64,000 nt of DNA, taken from contig NC_064820.1 in NCBI RefSeq assembly GCF_024166365.1, forward strand, positions 66,565,501-66,629,500, read 5' to 3'. Positions 54,493-64,000 of this stretch are shown one piece after another (positions within the stretch are counted from its first letter, which is position 1; each line of letters starts with the position of its first letter). The notes beneath the pieces are model-generated. The model ran no database searches. It was not told the origin of the DNA and saw nothing but the letters and a program-made list of their open reading frames with translations. This DNA is from Elephas maximus indicus. Lineage: Eukaryota; Chordata; Mammalia; Proboscidea; Elephantidae. The translations under genes were made by a program, and so were the position numbers.

Positions 54493-54720
54493 AATGTTGT
54501 GTCACAACAATTAGGATTATAATGAAATAAGGGAAATAAATGAAACATCCATCAGTTGACATGCTTAAATGGGAATGTATAACCATCAAAAATGGTGATA
54601 CACACACACATACATACACAAAAATGCCTTTCATATCATATATCAAATAGGAAAAGCAGGTTACAAATAGTTTGTACACTATGGGTTTATTTTTATCAAA
54701 CAAATCTATTGATCAATTTT

Positions 54721-55149
54721 TATTTCTATTTCTATTCTGGGAAATAACGAGAACAAATAAGATGCTGCTGCCCTGTGAGAAAGCTAAGAGCACAAAGATG
54801 GCCAAGGAATCACTGGGTAACTCTTCTCCATATTAGTTTCCATATATTCGTCTTTCCATGAAATCAGGTCACTATCTTCTTGCCACTATCAATCACAATG
54901 AGGAAATGGAGCCATCTTTACACAGCTGAAAGCACCATCAACTCTTTTACTCTGACCACCATGGTAGAAATCTAAGACAGGTCCAACATGGAGCAGGAAA
55001 ATCCACAGTCATCCTTTCCAATTTATGTGCCTCCCACCTAACTTCCATCCCCAAAATCGGGTACAATAGCTGATGGGAGAGTAGGTCACATGGTATTCTT
55101 TCTAGAAAGAAGGGACAGCTACTTTGTTGGTCATTTTGTCATCACTATA
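54721..55149. other. Unassigned sequence
   Basis: No repeat or gene was recognised. Confidence 0.35.
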
Positions 55150-55330
55150 GGCGCTTTGGTCCTCGGGTAGTACAAACAGTTAATGCACTTGGCTGCTAAC
55201 CAAAAACATTGGAAGTTCTAGTTCATCCAGAGGTGCCTCGGAAGGAAGGCCTGACCATCTGCTTTCCAAAAATCAGCCACTGAAAACCCCAGTTTAGTCA
55301 GAGTCAACTCAATGGCAACTGGTTGGTTTG
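55150..55330 (+). repeat. AfroSINE, long variant, plus strand, old
   Basis: ctcgggtagtacaaacagtt, cttggctgctaaccaaaaac, then the long-variant block aaggcctgaccatctgcttt and tail gtcaactcaatggcaactgg. Confidence 0.82.
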
Positions 55331-55666
55331 ATTCTAGGGGATACAGAAGTCTTTGGTGGTTCAGTGGTAGAATTCTGGCTTTCCATGCAGGAGACTCTGT
55401 TTAATTCCTGGTCAGTGCACCTCTCACTACCCATCTATCAGTGGTGGACTGTGCATTGTTATGATGCTAAACACATTTTGGTGGAGCTTCCAGACTAAGA
55501 TGAACAAGGAAGAATGGCCTGATGATCTGCTTCTAAAAGTCAGCCAGTTGAAACCACATGGATCACAATGGTCCAATCCACAATCAATCATGGGGTTGGA
55601 GCAGGACCATTGGGCATGGGGCCAGCAAGCATGGGACTGACTCAATGGTGGATAACAACAACAATT
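55331..55666 (+). repeat. tRNA-Gly-headed composite SINE, plus strand
   Basis: The head ggtggttcagtggtagaattc with ggctttccatgcaggagac and ttaattcctggtcagtgcac is tRNA-Gly-like (A-box tggttcagtgg, B-box gtttaattcc). The body (cattgttatgatgctaaac, gagcttccagactaagatg, gaatggcctgatgatctgc) follows the BovB 5' UTR at 7810-7960. The tail (gggactgactcaatggtgga, taacaacaacaa) matches the BovB end. Confidence 0.82.
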
Positions 55667-55956
55667 GTCTCATTGAACAAAAAGTCCAGAAACAGACAAT
55701 CTAGGCACCCAAGACTTATATAGCGGCACAACGTTACAACCAATGACCCAGCTTCCATCCGACGTTCTTATTAGAGCAGACACTTTTGATGTCCCACACC
55801 TGTGACTTTGATCATAGATGAAATGGACAGTTCCATGTGAGCTCATCTCAGCATTTTACCACAAAAATAAGCCAAGTGCTTTCTACTTGGCCTTAAGCCT
55901 TTCCCCATCAGAGAGAAACTGTTCAGTCTTGCAGCACAGGAAGGTAAAGCCCCCAG
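55667..55956. other. Unassigned short gap
   Basis: No feature was recognised. Confidence 0.3.
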
Positions 55957-57765
55957 GTTGTTGTTGTTGTTAGGTGCCATCAAACTGGCTCTGATGCATA
56001 GTAACCCTATGCATAACAGAACAAAACATTGCTAATCTTGCACCATTCTCACAATTGTTGCCATGTTTGAGCCCATAGTTGCAGCCACTGTGTCAGTCCA
56101 TCTCATTAAATGTCTTTCTCTTTTTCACTGAGCCTCTACTTTACCAGCCATGATGTCTTTCTGCAGTAATTGGTCCCTCCTGATTATATATCCTCATGAG
56201 GAATCTGTACATGGATCAAGAGGCACTCGTTCAAACAGAACAAGGGGATACTGCATGGTTTAAAGTCAGGAAAGGTGTGCATCAGGGTTGTATCATTTCA
56301 CCATACCTGTTCAATCTGTATGCTGAGCAAATAATCTGAGAAGCTGGACTATATGAAGAAGAATATGGCATCAGTATTGGAGGAAGACTCATTAACAGCC
56401 TGCTATATGCAGATGACACACCTTTGCTTGCTCAAAGTGAAGAGGACTTGAAGCACTTACTGATGAAGATCAAAGACCACAGCCTTCAGTATGGATTACA
56501 CCTCAAAATAAAGAAAACAAAAATATTCACAACTGGACCAATAAGCAACATCACAATAAATGGAGAAAAGTTTGAGGTTGTCAGGGATTTCTTTTTACTT
56601 GGATCCACAATCAACACCATGGAAACAGCAGTCAAGAAATCAAAAGATGCGTTGCATTGGGCAAATCTGCTGTAAAAGACCTCTTAAAAGTGCTGAAAAT
56701 CAAAGATGTCACCTTGAGGACTAAGGTACACCTGACTCAAGCCGTGGTATTTTCAATTGCTTCATATGCATGTGAAAGCTGGACAATGAATAAGGAAGAC
56801 AGAAGAAGAAATGATGCCTTTGAACTGTGATGTTGGCAAAGAGTATTGAATACACCATGGACTGCCAAAAGAACAAACCTGTCTTGGAGGAAGTACAACA
56901 AAAATGCTCCTTAGAAGAAAGAATGGCAAGACTACATCTCACATAATTTGAACATGTTGTCAGGAGCAAATCAGTCCCTGGAGAAGGACATCATGCTTGA
57001 TAAAGTAGAGGGTCAGTGAAAAAGAGGAAGAAGACCCTCAACAAGATGGACTGACACAGTGGCTGCAACAATGGGCCAAGCATAGCAACAATTGTGAGGA
57101 TGGCAGTGTTTCTGTTGTGCATGGGGTCGCTATGAGTTGGAACCGACTCGACAGCACCTAACAATAACAATAAGCAAGACAAAGTCTTGCCATCCTTGCT
57201 TCTAAGGGCATTCTGGCTGTACTTACTCCAAAACAGATCTGTTCGTTCTTCTGGCAGTTTGTGGTATATACAATATTCTTTGCCAATACTACAATTCAAA
57301 CGCATCAATTCTTCTTCGGTCTTCCTTATTCATTGTCCAGCTTTCACATGCATATAAAGTGATTAAAAATGCCATGGCGTAGGTCAGGCACACCTTAGTC
57401 ATCAAAGTGACATCTTTGTGTTTTAGCACTTTAAAGAGGTTTTTTGCAGCAGCTTTGCCCAATGCATTATGTTTGATTTCTTGCCTGCTGCATTGGTCAT
57501 TGATCCAAGAAGAATGAAAACCTTGACAACTTCAAGTTCTTCGCCATTTATCATGATATTGTTTATTGGTCAAGTTATAGGAACTTTCCTTTTCTTTATG
57601 TTCAGGTGTAATCCATACTGAAGGCTGTAGTCATTTACTTTCATCAATAGATGCTTTAAGTTGTCTTTACTTTTGGCAAACAAGATTGTGTCATCTGCAT
57701 ATCTCAGGTTCTAATGAGTCTTTCTCCAACCCCTATACCATGTTCTTCTTCATAGAGTCCCCAGG
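55957..57765 (-). mobile_element. BovB copy E, minus strand, split by copy F
   Basis: Pieces 55957-56189 (tail ttgttgttgttaggtgccat to tcctgattatata) and about 57171-57765 (acaaagtcttgccatccttg to cttcatagagtcc) follow each other in BovB, minus strand, with only about 10-15 bases lost at the join. The copy ends just past the YADD region (reverse near 57690-57705), so its 5' two-thirds are absent. Many stops. Confidence 0.88.
56190..57170 (+). mobile_element. BovB copy F, plus strand, inserted in copy E
   Basis: It runs from aggaatctgtacatggatca (RT palm) through tatgcagatgacacacc (YADD region, about 56406-56420) and LAQSEEDLKHLLMKIKDH to the tail accgactcgacagcacctaac. Frame breaks include a TGA at 56337 and one at 56827. 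No clear TSD was found. It lies opposite copy E. Confidence 0.88.
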
Positions 57766-57912
57766 AGCAATCCACAGTCACTGGGAGATGGGAGCCAGTG
57801 TGTAAGTTCTTTAGTCTCTTGTCCTTCAGAAAAACAATTCCAGAGGAATTTTCCGTATGCTTCCCAGGGATCCTGTATTGACTCTAACCCCATTAGTTAC
57901 AGCATCCATCTC

Positions 57913-58074
57913 AAAAAATGTACCCTGATGATGGAAAACTTGGACACAGATATAGGTGATTGTTGTATAGCTTGAGTGATGCAATTGGTATCACAGAATT
58001 GTACACATGAAAAATGTTGAATTGACAAATGTGTTATCTATGTTTACAACAATAAAAGAAAAAAAATGCACCCT
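57913..58074 (+). mobile_element. Short L1 3' end inserted in the left LTR, 14-bp TSD
   Basis: Insert 57927-58060: gatgatggaaaacttggac, tcacagaattgtacacatg, gtgttatctatgtttacaac and aataaaag plus A-run. aaaaaatgtaccct (57913-57926) and aaaaaatgcaccct (58061-58074) match 13 of 14. Confidence 0.8.
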
Positions 58075-58213
58075 AATACTGGCTTTTCTTCTTTCTCTGT
58101 CTCATTCTCCACACTCCCTCACATTTGCTTCTGGGAGCACCTCCCAAATAAACTACCTGAACTCAGTCTTTGGCCTCAGGTCCTGCTTTTGGGGGAATAC
58201 AAACTAAATTAGT

Positions 58214-59714
58214 ACTGGAAGCAGCCCTAAAGAGCAGACTCTTGGGATGGGATTCTTGAAATAGATTACTCACAGGCAGATGGCCACGTGGTTCCAGTGC
58301 TGATGGTAAGCGGAGTAGAGATCAGGCCTGGGGTAGTGGAGCATCACAATTATCAGACTCTCACCTATTTTGCATTGAGGTAAGGTGCAGGTGGAAGGGG
58401 ACACCTGTGGTTATACATAAGCTCTAGCACCTGTACAGTGTGAGGGCAGTCATAATTATAAGGATTAAGCAGTTTGCTGGTTTCTGTTAACCTGCCTTGG
58501 AAGCCTCAAAGCCTTAAAGAAAGATAATGACTGGCTCAAGAAGCCAGTTTTCAACTTGGGGCATGCTTTGAAAGCCATAGGGGCTCCATGGCAGCACCTG
58601 CAACTGGAAAGTTGACTAAGCTAAAATTAGGCCCATGATTTAATCAAAGAGTGCAGCATTTACAGGTCTTCTAGCTAACTAATGTCAGGGTTCTGAGAGG
58701 AAGAAGTGGGAATCAGAGCCCTTGGATGGGAACATTTGGATGGATTCACTTGAAAAATGTAGACTCCCAATTCCCATGATCCCAAACACCCTTGACACTT
58801 GCTAGAAGAGAGCAGTTGCACTTTGCTTGGAAAACACACAAATCCTCTCCTGAAGCTATGACTTGCAAAATTATGCTTATCCTTCTTTAGATGAGTTCCT
58901 GCCTCCCTCATTAATTTTGCCTAATAACTGAGGTTAGGTCTCAGATAGCTCTGCAGAGAAATACAGTCTCTGCTCTGGGAGAAAACAGCTTACTCATCAA
59001 GAGGATTGCAGGACCACCTGGAACCAGCGGAACATGTATGAGAGCAGATCTTATTAAGGTCATTGGACAGAAGCAGAAGGAAGAAGAGAGGATTCAATAT
59101 AAAAATGGATGAGAAGAGTTTATAGACTTGGAACACTCCTAATATGCTATTGATCATAATATCTGAGGGTCTGGGTCTCCAGTTACTATGCCCTTGTTAG
59201 TCCGTGACTGCAGCAACTTCCATTCATCATTATCATCAGGAATAGAAGCATCAAGTGACACCTCAGTGAATCTTCTGAGTTCCAGACATACTGCTTCCTG
59301 CCTGCATTATGTAGCAACAACCTGAGCTCTTCATGATAACTACCTGGTCACCCTGAGCTCTTCAGGCCTGTGGACCAGCAATCAAAGAGAGAAGCTACTA
59401 TACTGATGGGAGAAACCTTTCTTGATTATCGTGAGGAGTCAGACACTCAGAGATAAAGGTCTGGGCAGCCATCTAAAGCAGCAAAAGTGATGGCCAAATG
59501 TGAGGGAAATACAGAACGGGTGGTAGAAGAAGGAGATGATAAATGTCAATTATAGCCTGGAGAGCAGGTTTGTTATGATTTCTTATATTAATTGTTTTAA
59601 TTGGATGTGGCTGGTCATAATCTTGAAGACATGGTGGCAGAATTGGCTTAATGTGGGCACAAGAAGACCTCAGTGGTGCAAGGGTTGGAGCATGGAAGAA
59701 ATCTTTGGTGCCAG
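58214..59714 (+). other. Retroviral-type internal remnant (non-coding now)
   Basis: The region after the left LTR starts agtactggaagcagcccta, then ctcacaggcagatggccac and attatcagactctcaccta, and later ggaatcagagcccttggatg. These look like an old ERV internal segment, from memory of similar mammalian repeats only. No open frame remains. Confidence 0.35.
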
Positions 59715-60190
59715 TCTTGGTCTGGGTCCTCTAGAGGAGCAAAACGAGTGAAGAGTATATAAATATATAGAGAAAAATTTACTTCCAGGAAATGGCTCAT
59801 GCAATTGTGGGGACTGGCAAGTCCCAAATCCATGGGTCAGGCAACAAGCTGAAGACCGCTGCTGGCTCATGCTGTTACACGGGCTGACGAATCTAAAATC
59901 TGCAGGTCAGGCAGCAGGCTGGAGGCCTCTGCTGGCTCATGGGGTTGCTGAATCCAAAATCTGCAGGTCAGGTGGCAGCCAGAGACTTCTACAGGCTCAC
60001 GTCCCAAAAACCAGAGGTCAGGCAATGAAAAGAATGCAGGATCAAGAAAAGAGAACAAGCTTTGCCAGAATGTCCATTCAACTGATTGGCTGCTCACATC
60101 AGATCACAAAATAGAAGGTGATTACGTAGTGTCTGCCAAACCACTGAGAATCAGAGCCTGGCCAAGTTGACACATAACTTTAACCATCAC
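59715..60190 (-). repeat. MaLR-like LTR, minus strand
   Basis: ctgggtcctctagaggagc, agagaaaaatttacttcc, gcaattgtggggactggcaa, and a final agttgacacataactttaac. Three near-repeats of a 'ggtcaggcagc' unit lie inside (59836, 59904, 59967). The start is the reverse of the 31831-32313 LTR end. Confidence 0.65.
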
Positions 60191-60489
60191 GATGTCCTAT
60201 GTCACATCCCCTTGACTCCTTGATTTCAGCGCAGCCATAGTAGATACCTCAGATTCGCCCAGCACTAGCAGCAACCCTCTCGAGTCCACTATTGTGCATT
60301 GTTTTTCTTTCTGTCTTGGGCCTTATCGATAACCAGGGAGTGACAAGGAACACTAAATTTTAGAGGCATTAGACTAAAAGTAAAATAGCTGATTTAAAGT
60401 CAGGACCTAAACAACATCTGTGACTCCAGTTTTAATTACAAAATCAGTTGACCTTTGCAACAGAATTAGACCTGCTTACTAACTTGTTT
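60191..60489. other. Unassigned short gap
   Basis: No feature was recognised. Confidence 0.3.
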
Positions 60490-60945
60490 TTCTCTGTGGT
60501 GAACCTTAGGGCTGGCATGCAGTGCCCCCAGGGATATTGATGCAAATAGTTATCAAATCCTTGGTAGAAGACATCCTCAGGAAATGTTCTGCCTTCAACG
60601 AGTTATTCTAACAACCAGTTCTCAGGGTATCTTCCTTGTAGTCATCCTGAGACTACACACGAACCACCCCCAGGAAGATGTGCTCATGCATGGAATATGT
60701 TCCTGAGAGTAATCACATGTGACGGTCTTATGACTAGGACCCATCATCGTTTAGTAACTCAACCAATCAGATTATTGTGTTGTACCTCCTGATTTTGCCC
60801 TATAACTAGGGCTCTGTCTCAGGCCCACCTTGGATCCATCAGTTTCACTTCAGTGGAGCCCACATTTCGTCATTCAAATGATTCCTGTACTTCCAATAAA
60901 CCTCTTTATTTTACTTTAAGCAAACTTGGGTTTTCTCCTCTGTGA
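60490..60945 (+). repeat. LTR-type element (family not named)
   Basis: CAAT-like aaccaatcagattattgtg (about 60763), TATA-like gccctataactagggctctg, then ttccaataaacctctttatt and a final tctcctctgtgaca follow the layout of an LTR (promoter, then polyadenylation signal). The end resembles that at 3945-3990. Confidence 0.55.
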
Positions 60946-61292
60946 CAGGAGCCTGTTTGGCCCATGAGTGAGCACAGCTTAGAAGTACAGGAAAGTTAAT
61001 GTAGGGGTAACCCTTAAATAATGAGTGATGGGAACTGATGGATAAATGTTCCCACCTCCCATCCTTCAGGTGAAAAACCCTGGGAGGCATTTTGTATGCT
61101 TCGCGGAGGTCCTGGCAGAATTGACCCCTTGTGGCCCACAGATGTGACAACTTGATAACACACAGTTATATTGATTTTTCCTCTTTATGTCTCCCTACCC
61201 CTGCATCCTGGGATCACCTCCCAAAGGAACTACTTGCACTCAAATCCTTGTCTCAGGCTCTGCTTTTGCAGTAATCCAAAACTAAGATTCTT

Positions 61293-61619
61293 GTTATGTG
61301 GCTTTTGTCTTCATGGTCACAAGGTAACTACTTTACCTCCAGGTATGATTGTATTCCCAGCAAGAAGGTCAAAAGTAAAAAGGCTGCCCACAAAACTTTG
61401 TCTTTATTCATGAAGAAATGCCTCCCCCAAAGACTTACACCTATATATTATATTGACCAGAATTCACATGGTCATCCTTCCATGCAAGGAAGTCTGGAAA
61501 AATAATTTTAACTGTAGATGCATTGACACCTGACCTGAATTTGGAGTAAGGACTAAGGGGGACATAGGTAATAGCTAGTCTGTTATTGCAATGATTATTA
61601 ATGCTCATTTATAAGTTCT
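61293..61619. other. Unassigned sequence
   Basis: No repeat or gene was recognised. Confidence 0.35.
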
Positions 61620-61965
61620 TCTCTCCTTCTTAGGCACACAGGGAAGGAGACTGTTCTTTCTAGTCTCCTTATAGTTAGACAGTATCATGTGACAATTATG
61701 GTCAATGAAATATGAAATGTAACAAGTGTCACTTCTGCCCAAGGCATTTAAAAACTGGTGTGCCACATCCACACACTCTTTTTCCATAGTGTAGCAAATC
61801 TGGAGGTAAGTGTTAAGACGGTAGCATCATGAAGCCTAGATCCTTGAGTCACTGCCTGGAGGAGAGCCCCTGGAGACTTGCACTGGAAATTTTGTGAGCA
61901 AGAAATAAATTATGTTGGGTTAAGCCACTAAAATTTCAGGGCTGATTTGTTACTACAGGATATCC
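61620..61965 (+). repeat. Old eutherian interspersed repeat (not named)
   Basis: gtatcatgtgacaattatgg, aagtgtcacttctgcccaag, gcaagaaataaattatgttg, gttaagccactaaaatttc. Same ending type as 39360-39725. Confidence 0.5.
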
Positions 61966-63519
61966 TAAACTATCCTCTTACAGCAGCTAGCAGTGTCTGC
62001 CATAATAGCTATCCGTGGGGAAATAATAAAATAAAATTTTCTCCATCAACTACATTTGGCGAAACTGGATCAAATGTAGTTAAGTTGGTTGATTTTAAAA
62101 CTAAAGAATTCCCCTGAAGCATTAATAGTATTGTGCAGCTCCAAGACAAGGGTATAACAGTCGGCATGTCTGAAATTTCTTGCAAGTGGTGTCTTAAAGA
62201 ACTAGTGATCCACAGGAACAAGTAGTTCAGGGAAATATTTTCTATGCTAGTATTTAGGATTTTGTTTTATTGATTTAAAAGCTATATCTCTAATGAAGCA
62301 GTTATCTATTATACTTCTTATATACAGACACTTTAACTTTAACCATCTGAATTTAAAAAAGAAAGAAAAAGGAGGAATTTTGAAGGTAGCAAAAATTCAC
62401 AGATGTAATTTTTGTCCCACTGTGGGTACTCAGTAAACCTGAATGACTGCTTCAGTACATCTAGAAGGCACAAACGCTTACAGAATATTTGTGCCCACAC
62501 TTGGAAAACAAACTGTCTCTGGCCTAGTAGAATATCAACCTTTAGAATCTAGTGTTTTCTTAGAATGTGTTGCTATATTTTTACTCATTACAGGGATGAC
62601 ACCAAAGTTATGGGGTGTCATTTAACAGAAAAGCCAATTTTACTCCAGTGACTTCTAACATTTGAAGAGATCAGCGTGATCTGAAAGGATTGCTGTCATG
62701 TCTGTCTTTCATTTGAGTCTGCTTGGTCTCAGATATTTTAGCTTGTAAATACAAACTTTTTTGGTAAGAATAGGCTGAAAAGATATGTGCATTTGTTAAA
62801 GCGAGGAGCCAAAGGCTCACTTTTAAAAAGGGAAAAAAGAAAAAGAACAGTTCTCTTTCTTTATAACTTGAAATAACTCTGTAGCAACTATGTATGTATG
62901 TATGAGTGTCACTAGTCTTCATATTTCTCTGACTCAGAGTTGAGTGGTCTTGGTAATTGGGAGTTGTTTTCAGAACATTACTTCTTCATTTGGCTTTTCT
63001 GGCATCAAATTGCATGACATGTATCCATAAATATATTAATCTGTGTCATTTTTTAGTTTTGCTTTCTTCCTGGATATTAGCTCCCTAATTTTTTCCAACT
63101 CCTTGCTCATAATAAATTCCAGAGCAATGCAATATATTACGTCTTCCTCACAACTTAGAGATTACTGTTTCACATCTGTCGTTTGAAGATAATCAGGATT
63201 CTTTCACTACAAAATGATGAAGCAGTGTGTCCTGAAAGAAGTAAATGATGAATTTCTTCTCAAAATGTAAAGAGAACTGTGTTGAAAACACTACATGCAA
63301 GAGAGTGTTTGAAAAGTTACAGTAATTACATCTCTGTATGCATATAATATTGGGTTCACCCTACCTAATTTTCTCTAAATTCAGTAATATTCTTAAAGCC
63401 ACAGTTATATTGACTCATCACTTGGTCCAATTTCATTTTAACAAGTCTGTAGTAATAATAATGATAATAATAATATTCATAGTTTATTGTGCATCAGGCA
63501 TAAGACCACATGCTTTGCA
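61966..63519. other. Unassigned AT-rich sequence
   Basis: Small simple repeats only: (ATGT)n at about 62889-62904 and an AAT-type run at about 63453-63476. No gene is seen. Confidence 0.4.
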
Positions 63520-63990
63520 TGCAAACCTACAATCAACCACGTTCCTCCTTCTCTCCCCCTCCACCTGTGTCCAAGCCACCATTGTCTATAGATTGGACTA
63601 GAAGAGTAGCTTCCTAATTAGTTTCCCTGGTTTCATTTTCACCCCTTCACAATTCACTTTCACAGAAGCTGGAATGATCTTCTAAAAAGTACTGTAGATC
63701 ACATCACTCCCCAACTTAAAAAATGCTTCCAAAGGCTTCCCACTGAACTTCTTCCTTGACTTGCAAAGCACTATCTGCCTACCTCTGCAACCACATCAGC
63801 CACACTGGCATTCTTCAGACACATGAAGCCCATGCTTACCTCGAGTCATGGCACTTCGCTACTTCCTCTCCCTTGATCTTCACATTGATGTTACTTGTCA
63901 GCCCTTCAAAGAGGCATTCAACAACCCAGTCTAAACTAGCCATCCAATCACTTTCTATTGCATCATTCTTTTTTAATTCTCTCCACAGGT
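63520..63990 (+). repeat. L2 LINE fragment, plus strand
   Basis: The L2 3' order is visible: gctggaatgatcttctaaaa, gatcacatcactccccaact, aggcttcccactgaacttc, cagccacactggcattcttc, ttcaaagaggcattcaac. The window ends within or just after it. Confidence 0.8.
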
Positions 63991-64000
63991 GAAACTGTGC

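Larger units (their letters stand above)
53050..54720 (+). repeat. Old L1 ORF2 3' part, host of a SINE and the NDUFC1 retrocopy
   Basis: Pieces 53050-53502, 53644-53915 and 54477-54720 follow the ORF2 end: aaactagatccttacctgac, atataaagaactcttaaaaa, ttttttaatctagcaattcc, then catccatcagttgacatgc and aaaagcaggttacaaatagt. The SINE (53503-53643) and the pseudogene split it. Confidence 0.72.
57766..61292 (+). other. Old provirus relic with two related LTR ends
   Basis: 57766-58213 and about 61000-61292 share a block order: ccttcag, gtatgcttc, tgac/ccc, then ctgggagcacctcccaaat (58133-58151) against ctgggatcacctcccaaag (61209-61227), and ctcaggtcctgcttttggg against ctcaggctctgcttttgca. The sequence between is not a known LINE. 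It holds a MaLR-like LTR (59715-60190) and another LTR-type element (60490-60945). No pol or env frame can be read. I infer a two-LTR element of ERVL-like type; the class is uncertain. Confidence 0.5.

Noticed and set aside
55343..55402. tRNA-Gly gene
   Set aside because: The tRNA-like part is diverged, cannot form the full acceptor stem, and continues into SINE body. It is a SINE head.

Overview
The window reads as nuclear DNA of an afrotherian mammal, most likely an elephant or a close paenungulate relative. The evidence is the repeat set. Many copies of a tRNA-Asn-like SINE of AfroSINE type are present, with a head like ccctggtggcgcagtggtt. Their 3' tail matches the RTE/BovB LINE that is also here in at least seven copies. 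An L1 lineage with its own 3' UTR type, several MaLR-like LTRs and old eutherian repeats (L2, MER5-like, L1M) complete the picture. Codon structure, poly(A) tails and target-site duplications (TSDs) are those of mammalian retroposition. Nothing prokaryotic, viral-episomal or organellar is visible.

No functional protein-coding gene was found. Long open frames are decayed LINE proteins. The recognisable host-gene sequences are a processed pseudogene of NDUFC1 (about 53.92-54.48 kb) and the 3' end of a retrocopied mRNA of unidentified source (36.92-37.13 kb, minus strand).

Layout. 0-5 kb holds SINEs, old L1M 3' ends, an LTR-like element and a rearranged BovB scrap. 5.0-20.6 kb is a deep stack. 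An old L1M ORF2 region is split by BovB copy A. Copy A is split by (i) an L1 3'-end cassette that carries transduced LTR sequence and later received a full-length BovB (copy B), and (ii) a full-length 7.5 kb L1. The nesting can be read from TSDs. 20.6-31 kb is unassigned DNA with L2, MaLR-like LTRs, a SINE array built by repeated insertion at one site, and an L1 3' UTR inserted in a SINE. 31-36.8 kb holds minus-strand BovB copy C (split by an LTR), BovB copy D, MaLR LTRs and a truncated L1 insertion. 37-40.6 kb is the most repeat-poor stretch. 40.6-53 kb has SINE clusters, an internally deleted BovB and MaLR LTRs with nested SINEs. 53-54.7 kb is an L1M fragment hosting the NDUFC1 retrocopy. 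55-57.8 kb has a tRNA-Gly-headed composite SINE and two opposed, nested BovB copies. 57.8-61.3 kb looks like an old provirus relic with two related LTR ends. 61.3-64 kb is mostly unassigned and ends in an L2.

The working relationship in the window is LINE/SINE parasitism. The autonomous BovB (endonuclease plus reverse transcriptase) shares its last 40-60 bases with the tRNA-Asn SINE, with a tRNA-Gly SINE and with an internally deleted BovB, which fits one enzyme mobilising all of them. I see no previously undescribed biological system that I could defend. The most interesting material is structural: the insertion stack, the 3' transduction, same-site serial SINE insertions, and SINEs assembled from BovB 5' and 3' parts.
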